Positions 55,362 through 63,048 of a stretch of 64,000 nt of DNA are shown one piece after another. The notes under the pieces were generated by a model. The model did not search any database. It was not told the origin of the DNA and saw only the letters and a program-made list of their open reading frames with translations. Position numbers and translations under genes: made by a program. The stretch comes from Pseudoalteromonas xiamenensis (GTDB lineage: Bacteria > Pseudomonadota > Gammaproteobacteria > Enterobacterales > Alteromonadaceae): contig NZ_CP099918.1 in the NCBI RefSeq assembly GCF_030994125.1, positions 186,001 through 250,000 of the forward strand. The letters run 5' to 3'. Each line of letters starts with the position of its first letter. Within the stretch, counting starts at the first letter, position 1.

Positions 55362-56441
55362 ATGACACAACGAGCGACATTTATGTGGGGCGTACCTACA
55401 TGTGGCGGCCAAAGCAAAGCAGGCGCAGCCATTGATCTAGGTAATTTTAACTTACCTGGCATGATTGAATACGTAAAGTTCGCGGAAGAATTGGGGATTG
55501 AAGGTCTTTTAATGGGTGTAGGCTACCACACACCAGATCCTATCGCGATAGTCGGCCAAATTTTAGCGAGCACCAAAAAAATGAAAATGATGGTGGCCTA
55601 TCGTGCAGGCGCAATTTCCCCGACATTGTTTACTCAAATGATCAATACGTTGTCCTTTCAAGGTGGCGAACGCATAGCACTAAATTTGCTCGCTGGTATT
55701 TCTCCGGCGGAACAAAAGTACTACGGGGACTTTTTGTCTCATGATAAACGCTACGCACGACTGGATGAATTCATTTCCGTGTGTCGCGCCCTTTGGCATG
55801 ACGATAAACCTGTCGACTTCAAAGGTGAACACTATGAAATTGAACAAGGCCAACTTAGCTTATGTTATCAAGGTGGCACACAACCTGATTTGTATTTAAG
55901 TGGCAATTCCGACATTTCTCAGCAAACCGCTATTAATCATGGTGCTACATGGCTTAGGTACAGCGATACCGCTGAAAACATTGCAAAAAGTGCAGCGCCC
56001 GCTTTAGCCGCAGGTATAAAAGTGGGTATTCGCATGTCCGTGATTGTACGCCCAACGAGAGAAGAAGCTCTAGCTGAAATTGATCAAATGATGAGTGGCG
56101 CGGATATGGAGTGGAAAGCATTCCTAGACGATTACGTCAAGAAATGTGATTCAGTTGCCATTAAATCAACCTTTGAACTCGCTGAAAAAGCGAAAAATGA
56201 CTGGCTAAATGACGTGCTCTGGACCGGTGCCATTCCTTTTAGAGGCGGGCCGGCTTTAGCCCTTGTTGGTTCGCCGGACGAAGTGGCCAACTACATCATG
56301 GAATATAAGCGCGCAGGCGTCTCTACATTCTTGTTTTCGGGTTGGCCGCAACTACAGGAAATGGAATATTTTGCGAAGTTGGTCATTCCAAAAGTCCGAG
56401 AATTAGAAGCGATCGAACAGCAAGCAAGCTGCGCAGTGTAA
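55362..56441 (+). CDS. LLM-class flavin-dependent monooxygenase
   Basis: A 359-residue bacterial-luciferase-like TIM barrel related to alkanesulfonate monooxygenase SsuD: FMWGVPTCGG, VAYRAGAISPTLFTQMINTL, RIALNLLAGISPAEQKYYGD and DRY-type HDKRYARLDEF segments. Such enzymes use FMNH2 and O2 and need a separate reductase, which is encoded 22 bp downstream. In clusters of this kind they N-hydroxylate, epoxidise or oxidatively cleave. AAGGAAAG precedes the ATG at 55362; the earlier in-frame start overlaps the ligase gene. Confidence 0.9.
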   Translation: MTQRATFMWGVPTCGGQSKAGAAIDLGNFNLPGMIEYVKFAEELGIEGLLMGVGYHTPDPIAIVGQILASTKKMKMMVAYRAGAISPTLFTQMINTLSFQGGERIALNLLAGISPAEQKYYGDFLSHDKRYARLDEFISVCRALWHDDKPVDFKGEHYEIEQGQLSLCYQGGTQPDLYLSGNSDISQQTAINHGATWLRYSDTAENIAKSAAPALAAGIKVGIRMSVIVRPTREEALAEIDQMMSGADMEWKAFLDDYVKKCDSVAIKSTFELAEKAKNDWLNDVLWTGAIPFRGGPALALVGSPDEVANYIMEYKRAGVSTFLFSGWPQLQEMEYFAKLVIPKVRELEAIEQQASCAV

Positions 56442-56463
56442 CACTGCGCGTTAGGGGAATATA

Positions 56464-57060
56464 ATGCTATCCGAATTAAAACTAGACCAACCTAGAAAAC
56501 TGAGAGTCGCGCTTGTTTGTGGAAGCCTTAGAGAAGGAAGTTGCACCAAAGTGGCATTGGAGTATGTTGCAAACTACATCGAGTCGCACGCCGATGCATT
56601 TCATTTAGACCTACAACTTGCTCCTTTACCCTTTTTTACTGAGCAAAATAAGCAAGAGAACCAATTAGTCATAGAGTTCATTGATCAAATCAAAAATGCG
56701 GATGCCATTTTAATAGGCACACCTGAATACCATGGCAGTTTAACTGGTGTGCTCAAAAACGCTTTAGATTACTTAAGTAAAGATGAACTTAAAAACAAAC
56801 CTATCGCGCTTGTTGCTGTAGGTGCAGGACAATATGGCGGTATAGGTGCACTGGATGCGATGTCGTCGATTATGAAAAACTTACATGCGTTAGTGATTCC
56901 TTACCAAGCGGCCATCAGCAGTAGCCACAAAGTAATTCAAAACGGCGAAGTCGTGCTAAATGAATATAAATCACGGTTAGAACATGTAGCAGAGCAATTG
57001 CTGCTGTTTACTAAAAGAATTAGCAGCACAGACATTCAACACCAAACAGTTGCGGCTTAA
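56464..57060 (+). CDS. NAD(P)H-dependent FMN reductase
   Basis: A 198-residue flavodoxin-fold reductase of the SsuE/ArsH-like group: phosphate loop CGSLREGSCTKVALEYV, GTPEYHGSLTGVLKNALDYL and GAGQYGGIGAL. It should supply FMNH2 to the LLM monooxygenase directly upstream. A two-component flavin system is thereby complete within the operon. Confidence 0.9.
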   Translation: MLSELKLDQPRKLRVALVCGSLREGSCTKVALEYVANYIESHADAFHLDLQLAPLPFFTEQNKQENQLVIEFIDQIKNADAILIGTPEYHGSLTGVLKNALDYLSKDELKNKPIALVAVGAGQYGGIGALDAMSSIMKNLHALVIPYQAAISSSHKVIQNGEVVLNEYKSRLEHVAEQLLLFTKRISSTDIQHQTVAA

Positions 57061-57102
57061 CGGCCTAAACACAGTGATTACACTAGGATTAGAGTCATAA
57101 AC

Positions 57103-58176
57103 ATGAAAATGATAAACAACAATTGGTTAAGCCGTTTCTCAAAGGACCAACCGCTGATGATCGCGGGTCCGTGCAGTGCAGAAACCCAAGACCAAATGCT
57201 CACCATTGCACATCAAGTTAAACAATCTGGCGTAGAAATTTTTCGCGCTGGAGTGTGGAAGCCTCGTACCCGTCCAAATACCTTTGAAGGCGTCGGAGAA
57301 GAAGGATTAGGTTGGCTCAACGAGGTCAAGCGAGAAACCGGCATGCTAACGGCAACGGAAATTGCGACGTCTGGTCATGCGGAGCTTGCGCTGAAACATG
57401 ACATCGATGTGCTTTGGATAGGCGCTCGTTCAACCGTCAGCCCGTTTGTCGTTCAAGAAATAGCGGATGCGATTAGAGGAACAGATAAAATTGTACTCGT
57501 CAAAAATCCTGTTAGTCCAGACTTAGCGCTTTGGACAGGTGCTTTCGAACGTCTTCAGCAAGCAAATGTAGTTAATTTGGGCGCTATCCACCGTGGGTTT
57601 ACCACGTATGGTTCAAGCGTATATCGCAATCAACCAAATTGGCCTCTCGCGCTTGATTTTAAGAATCAACTGCCTGAAATCCCATTGATTTGTGACCCTT
57701 CACATATCGCTGGTGTACGCGACTTTGTTGCACCACTGGCCAAAGAAGCGCTTGAACTGGGGTATCACGGATTAATGATTGAAACGCACCATACCCCGGA
57801 CAGTGCTTGGAGTGATGCGAAACAACAAATTACGCCTGAAACATTGTCTGCACTAATGACTGAACTCGTTGATTTGTATCAAAGCGTTGACCACACATGC
57901 CCGAATAAAGCCTTACAAAAGCTTCGTTACAAAGTCGATATTTTTGATCAGCAACTTATCAATACGTTAGCACTTCGCATGAAAACGACCAACGACATAG
58001 GAATGCTAAAAAAACAACATGGCATCGAAATATTAAAAGCGAATAGATGGGAGGAAGTTATCCATCGTATGCTTGCGCTTGCGAAGGAAAATGGGTTGCC
58101 AGAAAGCTTTATTGAAAATACGTTCAACATGATCCATGAAGAATCGTTGAAACAACAACTGTCACTTCATAATTAG
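57103..58176 (+). CDS. DAHP synthase-chorismate mutase fusion
   Basis: A 357-residue bifunctional enzyme. Residues about 10-260 are a class Ialpha-beta DAHP synthase (IAGPCSAE, FRAGVWKPRTRP, KNPVSPDL, CDPSHIAG and ETHHTPD, with metal ligands Cys, His, Glu and Asp). Residues about 265-350 are an AroQ-type chorismate mutase (LRYKVDIFDQQLINTLALRM, split, then IGMLKKQHGIEI and NRWEEV). It draws phosphoenolpyruvate and erythrose-4-phosphate into the shikimate pathway and turns chorismate into prephenate, the BacA substrate. A cluster-borne copy, probably free of aromatic feedback control, is typical of secondary metabolism. It is the last gene of the operon and is followed by a terminator. Confidence 0.9.
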   Translation: MKMINNNWLSRFSKDQPLMIAGPCSAETQDQMLTIAHQVKQSGVEIFRAGVWKPRTRPNTFEGVGEEGLGWLNEVKRETGMLTATEIATSGHAELALKHDIDVLWIGARSTVSPFVVQEIADAIRGTDKIVLVKNPVSPDLALWTGAFERLQQANVVNLGAIHRGFTTYGSSVYRNQPNWPLALDFKNQLPEIPLICDPSHIAGVRDFVAPLAKEALELGYHGLMIETHHTPDSAWSDAKQQITPETLSALMTELVDLYQSVDHTCPNKALQKLRYKVDIFDQQLINTLALRMKTTNDIGMLKKQHGIEILKANRWEEVIHRMLALAKENGLPESFIENTFNMIHEESLKQQLSLHN

Positions 58177-58204
58177 CATGTACTCATGCACAACCGGATT
58201 GAAT

Positions 58205-58248
58205 GGAAAGTAACATTTACCTTGCTTAATGCTACTTTCCTTATTTTT
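58205..58248. terminator. Terminator at the end of the biosynthetic operon
   Basis: GGAAAGTAAC/GCTACTTTCC stem (58205-58214 with 58231-58240, one mismatch), followed by TTATTTTT. It separates the operon from the convergent yciI-like gene. Confidence 0.65.
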
Positions 58249-58257
58249 CAATTTGCT

Positions 58258-58545
58258 TTAAGCAACTAAGTGCTCATAAGCTTGAGAAGCCATCACCGGC
58301 ACAAACTCAGTAATGGTATATGTGACTAAACCACTTTGAATAAATGGGTCAGCGTTTAATATTTCAGTTAATTCCTCTTTGCTTTCATGCTGAGAAATTA
58401 AAATACCGCCGGAACGGGGAACTTTGCGGCCACCAAACATCAATTTCCCGGATTCGTACTGCTTACCCAAGTATTCACGGTGACGCTCTGTCAGTTCCGG
58501 TGTGATTTGTTCAACATCGGTAAAAGTCATATCAACAAAAAACAT
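58258..58545 (-). CDS. YciI-like protein
   Basis: A 95-residue ferredoxin-like fold protein of the YciI family. Conserved His in TERHREYLGKQYESGKL (split motif), Gly-rich GGRKVPRSGGILI and the acidic DPFIQSGLVTYTITEF segment are present. YciI relatives include 5-chloromuconolactone dehalogenase-like enzymes, but most have no known reaction. It is divergent from an HxlR regulator with a perfect palindrome between, so it is probably the regulated target. Its link to the biosynthetic operon is only positional. Confidence 0.85.
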   Translation of the reverse strand: MFFVDMTFTDVEQITPELTERHREYLGKQYESGKLMFGGRKVPRSGGILISQHESKEELTEILNADPFIQSGLVTYTITEFVPVMASQAYEHLVA

Positions 58546-58575
58546 AAAAGTCTCGCTTTTTAAAAAAATTGGTAT

Positions 58576-58602
58576 AAATTGCTACTTATTTAGTAGCAAT
58601 TT
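58576..58602. promoter_or_regulatory. HxlR operator (perfect palindrome)
   Basis: AAATTGCTAC-N7-GTAGCAATTT, a perfect 10-bp dyad centred in the 86-bp divergent gap between the yciI-like and hxlR-like genes. The GTAGC half-site is repeated nearby at about 58616. HxlR/MarR-type dimers bind such sites. Confidence 0.7.
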
Positions 58603-58631
58603 ACCGCTTCTTTTTAAGTAGCGCAATATTT

Positions 58632-58973
58632 ATGACAACGCCTGTACCTAAAAAATCTGTTCGAGGTTCAAATTCTGGCATCGCAATCATGGCCGTGTTC
58701 GACCTTCTTGGCCGAAAGTGGAATATGCGTATCATGTGGGAATTACGCACACAGAATTTGAGCTTTAGAGCCATTCAACAAACATGCGATGGAATGTCAC
58801 CTTCAGTGTTAAACAACCGCATGAAACAATTAACGGAAGCAAAACTCGTTGTTTCCTCGTCAAATGGTTACGAGTTGACTCAACTCGGGCAATCGTTAAT
58901 GAGCACGTTAGACCCACTTCGCCATTGGTCGCAAGAATGGGAAGCCGAGTTAAGTACGAAATCCAGTGAGTGA
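58632..58973 (+). CDS. HxlR family winged-helix regulator
   Basis: A 113-residue HxlR regulator: AVFDLLGRKWNMRIMWELR, LSFRAIQQTCDGMSPSVLNNRMKQL, and a wing ending GYELTQLG. The redox-active N-terminal Cys found in many HxlR proteins is absent, so it likely senses a ligand. It probably represses yciI and itself through the intergenic palindrome. Confidence 0.9.
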   Translation: MTTPVPKKSVRGSNSGIAIMAVFDLLGRKWNMRIMWELRTQNLSFRAIQQTCDGMSPSVLNNRMKQLTEAKLVVSSSNGYELTQLGQSLMSTLDPLRHWSQEWEAELSTKSSE

Positions 58974-59167
58974 CAATGTCGTCAATCAAAACACCGAGAC
59001 TCGTTTAGTTGTTTAAGAATGAATCAATTGCACCTATAAAATACCGACTTATATCCGGTGTTAGAATTTTTATTCTAGTTGAATGAAATTCAACCTCAGA
59101 TTGTCATATTTGTGTCATATACTCAATGCATTATACGCACCCTAGTTACTCTATTCGGTCTTAGATA

Positions 59168-59653
59168 ATGTTGTTTGATGGCATAATGGCAGACATTCCA
59201 GCTCAAAAACGTCAAAGTGCGTGTGCTGCTATTAACTTTGATTACACACCAATTTATCCGCCTCAGCTAACGGTGGAAGACGGAAAAATCGCGATTAGTT
59301 GTGATTTGCCAGAGGATGCGTGTGTAGGCGACATTATTTTACTGTCTGCAACCGCCATAGACGCCCGTAACAGTAATTTTACAACTCAATTAACGTTGAC
59401 AGAGCATCATCTGACATTGAGAAAATTTAATGATTCGCTATCTGGCAAAGGCCATGATGGTGATTACGTTTTACAACTTAATTTATATGGCAAACACACA
59501 GCTATCAAAAACAGCAACAGCTTTTCGGTTGCAATTACGAACGCACATGTGGAGTCATCCTCGGTTTTAACCTCTCCCCTTGGATCCAATTGGATTGAGA
59601 GAGTAAAGCAAGGAGCAAAACAAAGCTTCATTGCTTTACTCTCGGCTTTTTAA
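59168..59653 (+). CDS. Hypothetical protein, 161 aa
   Basis: I do not recognise this protein. It is predicted mainly beta (PPQLTVEDGKIAISCDLPE) with a C-terminal amphipathic helix (WIERVKQGAKQSFIALL) and no signal peptide. A Met seven codons in (59186) is an alternative start. It lies before the diguanylate/EAL gene in the same direction; a 139-bp gap separates them. A cyclic-di-GMP link is possible, but no PilZ RxxxR motif is present. Confidence 0.5.
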   Translation: MLFDGIMADIPAQKRQSACAAINFDYTPIYPPQLTVEDGKIAISCDLPEDACVGDIILLSATAIDARNSNFTTQLTLTEHHLTLRKFNDSLSGKGHDGDYVLQLNLYGKHTAIKNSNSFSVAITNAHVESSSVLTSPLGSNWIERVKQGAKQSFIALLSAF

Positions 59654-59792
59654 ACGCATATTGTTTTCTGAGCCTGATTGCATTGGGTTTATGCCTAACG
59701 CAACTTTAGTCTATTTATTGTGCAAATGAATTGACACTTGAACGTAAAACTTCCATCTTTAGTTTATTAATCGTTCAAGAACAGGTTGTTTA

Positions 59793-62700
59793 GTGCCAGA
59801 AGTTCTGTCTCAGCGTTTACTAAATCACATTTTCGAAGGATTACCGGTTGGTGTTGTCGCGGCAGAAATCGAGACCAAAAAACTCGTTTACGCCAATACC
59901 AATTTTCTAACGATGGTCAATTATCGTCTTGAGGAAATTCAAGCGATGACCCCTATGGATTTGCATACCATCGATGAACTTCCACGCGTCATTGAAACCT
60001 TTCAACAAATGGTTGATGGCAGTCTAGACCGAGTGCACGCCATTAAAGTCAGGCGAAAGGATGGCAGTGTCTTTATCGCTGATATTCATTTTACTGCTTC
60101 TGACCCAAGTCAATCAGGATTGGTGGTCGCAACCTTTCAAGACATCACCGATAGCTATCTGGCCGCTAAAGCACTCGAAGAACAAGAAGCTCGATTAAGA
60201 CTCGCCTTTTCCGTCGCAAAGCAAGCTTGGTTCGATTTAGATCTTCCCTCTGGGACGATACAAGTGAGCGATGAACATGCCTTAATGCTTGGCTACAATC
60301 CTAAGTCATTTTCCAAATCCTTACGGTCGTGGCATCAACTTATCCATCCCGCCGACAGAAAAGCGATCTTCTCGGCGTTTCGCCGCTATATTCAAGGAAA
60401 AACAAATGAATTTCGAGTTGAATATCGACAACGTGCAAGCGATAACACTTGGAAATGGACCCAGGCACTGGGTAAAGTCATCGAATGGCAACCCGATAAC
60501 AAAGCAAAACGTCTGATTGGTCTTAACACCGACATCAATAAACACAAGGTGCTTGAAACACAACTCGAAACTGAAAGCACCTTTCTAAAATCTGTGCTCG
60601 CAAACATTCCCGACTTGATCTGGTTGAAAGACCCTGAAGGTGTCTATATCGGTTGCAACAAGCGCTTTGAATCACTGTTTGGCATTGCGGAAGATCTCAT
60701 CATTGGCAACCGTGATATTGATTTTGTCGATGAGGAACTCTCTGAACTATTTCGACATTTCGACCAGCTCGCACTTAAAACCGATAAACCCGTAAGAAAT
60801 GAAGAATGGTTGACCTTTAAATCAGATGGTCATCAAGAACTGGTCGAAACGACCAAGGTCCCGCTAAAAACAAATAAAGACCAAATCATTGGTGTTCTGG
60901 GTATCGCTCATGACATCACAGACCGCCACCAAAGTGAGAACAAGTTAAAACTCGCCGCATCGGTATTTCGCACAGCAATGGAAGGCATCATGATTACGGA
61001 TGCTGAAGGCACAATCGTCGAAATAAACGAATCTTTTACTCGCATCACTGGGTACGCGCGCGAAGAAGCAATTGGCCAAAATGCACGGTTGCTCGGCTCT
61101 GGAAAACAATCCGATTCTTTCTATGAAACAATGTGGCACAACTTGGCACAGCTAGGACGTTGGTCTGGCGAGATATGGAATCGCCGTTCAAGCGGTGAGG
61201 TATACGCTGAATTTCTTAATATCAGTGCAGTAAAAGACAGTAAGGGAAATGTCTCTCATTATATCGGTGTTTTTTCGGATATTTCGACCTTAAAAGAGCA
61301 AGAAAAACAACTGGAATTCGTTGCCCAATATGATGTGTTAACAGGGCTACCAAATCGTGCGTTGCTGCTAACCCAATTACGCCAAGAGTTGCTAAAAATG
61401 AAGCACTCACTCAAGGCCTGTGCGGTGGTTGTTATTGATTTAGATTCCTTTAGAGAAATCAACGATACAAAAGGCAACCATGTGGGTGATTTAGTCTTAA
61501 TTGAAGCAGCGGCGCGATTTAAGACTATTCTACGTGACCATGATATTCTTTCTCGTATCGGAGGCGATGAATTCATTGTTGTTTTAACGGAGCTGACTGA
61601 TCCGCATTTGTGTGTGGCGGTACTTGAGCGGTTACTTTACGCTGCAGCAGACTTATTTTTGATTGAAGACCATCAATTTAAACTGACCGCAAGTATTGGC
61701 GTTACCTTTGCAGAACAACATACTGACCTGTCTGCTGAAAAGCTAATTCGACAAGCGGATCAAGCTATGTATCATGCAAAAATTGCAGGCAAAAACCGTT
61801 TTCATGTTTTCAATCCAGAAGACGACCAAGATGCGCGACTGCGCTTTGATACCATCAACGAAATCCGCGAAGGTTTAGTCAAAGATGAATTTGTTCTCTA
61901 TTACCAACCGAAAGTCGCCATTCATACGGGTGATATTATCGGGTTCGAAGCGCTCATCCGTTGGCAGCATCCAATTAAGGGGTTATTAAATCCGGTGAGT
62001 TTTATTCCTATCATCAGTATGCACCCTCTTGCAATTGAACTAGGCAACTGGGTTTTAAAAGAAGCGCTAGGGCAGCTCTCGCAGTGGAACTCTCAAGGTT
62101 TTATCACCAAAGTAAGTATCAATATCGACAGTATACAGCTCAATGACCCTGATTTTAGTCAACGGGTACTTTCGCGTCTTGCCGATTTCACCAATGTTGA
62201 CCCCGCTCAACTCGAACTGGAAATATTAGAAACCAACGCGCTTGAGGAAATTCAAAATGTATCTCAGCTCATTGAAGAGCTTCAAAGTAATGACATTCAT
62301 TTTGCGCTAGACGACTTTGGAACCGGGTATTCATCGATGACTTTCCTAAAGAATCTGCCAGCAACTACGATAAAAATTGACCAAAGCTTTGTTCGTCAGA
62401 TGCTATTTGACCGCGAACAGATGATTATTGTGGACAGCATCATCAATTTGAGTAAACGTTTTGGCCGTACCGTGCTCGCAGAGGGAGTCGAAACGGAGCT
62501 CCATGGTTTGTTTTTAAGCGCGCTTGGTTGTGAACTTGCGCAAGGCTATGGTGTCGCCAAACCAATGCCTGCATCTGAGGTCTTACGGTGGACGCAGAAA
62601 TGGCAATGTCCAACGCTATGGACACAAGTAAGGCAACTTAGTCCAAGTGAGGTGGATACATTACTATTGGTAGTAGAACATATTGGTCAGTGCCGAGCAC

Positions 62701-62990
62701 TTCGCATTGAGCACAACCACCACACGCTTAGAACGTCACCTTTCGAAAAAACAGACTTTATTAATTGGGATTGCTCACTTGCCACTCTAACAGATCCCAA
62801 TTTGCATCAAATAAACCAACAAATACCGGCGGAAATTGAAGCACTCAGACTCGCCCTAAATCATGGTCAGTCGTGTGACGATCTTGCTCTCCAGAGCAAT
62901 CAAATTATAGCGCACATGCTAAAAATCATTTTTAGAGACCCCAACTTTGAGCTGCCAATCAATTGCAAAATGTTCGAGTTTGACCAATAA
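59793..62990 (+). CDS. PAS-GGDEF-EAL cyclic-di-GMP protein
   Basis: A 1065-residue cytoplasmic protein with four PAS domains (about 10-125, 130-245, 255-375, 385-505). A GGDEF domain (about 515-685) has the intact motif GGDEF at 590-594. An EAL domain (about 695-950) has E719-A-L, DDFGTGYSS and the KID segment, so both cyclase and phosphodiesterase sites look competent. A C-terminal extension of about 110 residues contains conserved-looking HIGQCRALRIEHNHH. There is no transmembrane helix, so the PAS domains sense internal cues. The start is GTG with a weak AGG site, so the N-terminus is somewhat uncertain. Confidence 0.9.
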   Translation: MPEVLSQRLLNHIFEGLPVGVVAAEIETKKLVYANTNFLTMVNYRLEEIQAMTPMDLHTIDELPRVIETFQQMVDGSLDRVHAIKVRRKDGSVFIADIHFTASDPSQSGLVVATFQDITDSYLAAKALEEQEARLRLAFSVAKQAWFDLDLPSGTIQVSDEHALMLGYNPKSFSKSLRSWHQLIHPADRKAIFSAFRRYIQGKTNEFRVEYRQRASDNTWKWTQALGKVIEWQPDNKAKRLIGLNTDINKHKVLETQLETESTFLKSVLANIPDLIWLKDPEGVYIGCNKRFESLFGIAEDLIIGNRDIDFVDEELSELFRHFDQLALKTDKPVRNEEWLTFKSDGHQELVETTKVPLKTNKDQIIGVLGIAHDITDRHQSENKLKLAASVFRTAMEGIMITDAEGTIVEINESFTRITGYAREEAIGQNARLLGSGKQSDSFYETMWHNLAQLGRWSGEIWNRRSSGEVYAEFLNISAVKDSKGNVSHYIGVFSDISTLKEQEKQLEFVAQYDVLTGLPNRALLLTQLRQELLKMKHSLKACAVVVIDLDSFREINDTKGNHVGDLVLIEAAARFKTILRDHDILSRIGGDEFIVVLTELTDPHLCVAVLERLLYAAADLFLIEDHQFKLTASIGVTFAEQHTDLSAEKLIRQADQAMYHAKIAGKNRFHVFNPEDDQDARLRFDTINEIREGLVKDEFVLYYQPKVAIHTGDIIGFEALIRWQHPIKGLLNPVSFIPIISMHPLAIELGNWVLKEALGQLSQWNSQGFITKVSINIDSIQLNDPDFSQRVLSRLADFTNVDPAQLELEILETNALEEIQNVSQLIEELQSNDIHFALDDFGTGYSSMTFLKNLPATTIKIDQSFVRQMLFDREQMIIVDSIINLSKRFGRTVLAEGVETELHGLFLSALGCELAQGYGVAKPMPASEVLRWTQKWQCPTLWTQVRQLSPSEVDTLLLVVEHIGQCRALRIEHNHHTLRTSPFEKTDFINWDCSLATLTDPNLHQINQQIPAEIEALRLALNHGQSCDDLALQSNQIIAHMLKIIFRDPNFELPINCKMFEFDQ

Positions 62991-63048
62991 CGCCTTTCCA
63001 ACGTATCGTTTTTGTTTCGTCCAAGTTTAAATGCTATTTTTCATTGCC

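Noticed and set aside
59168..59653. PilZ-domain protein next to the GGDEF-EAL gene
   Set aside because: No RxxxR or (D/N)xSxxG motif is present, so the c-di-GMP-binding call is unsupported.
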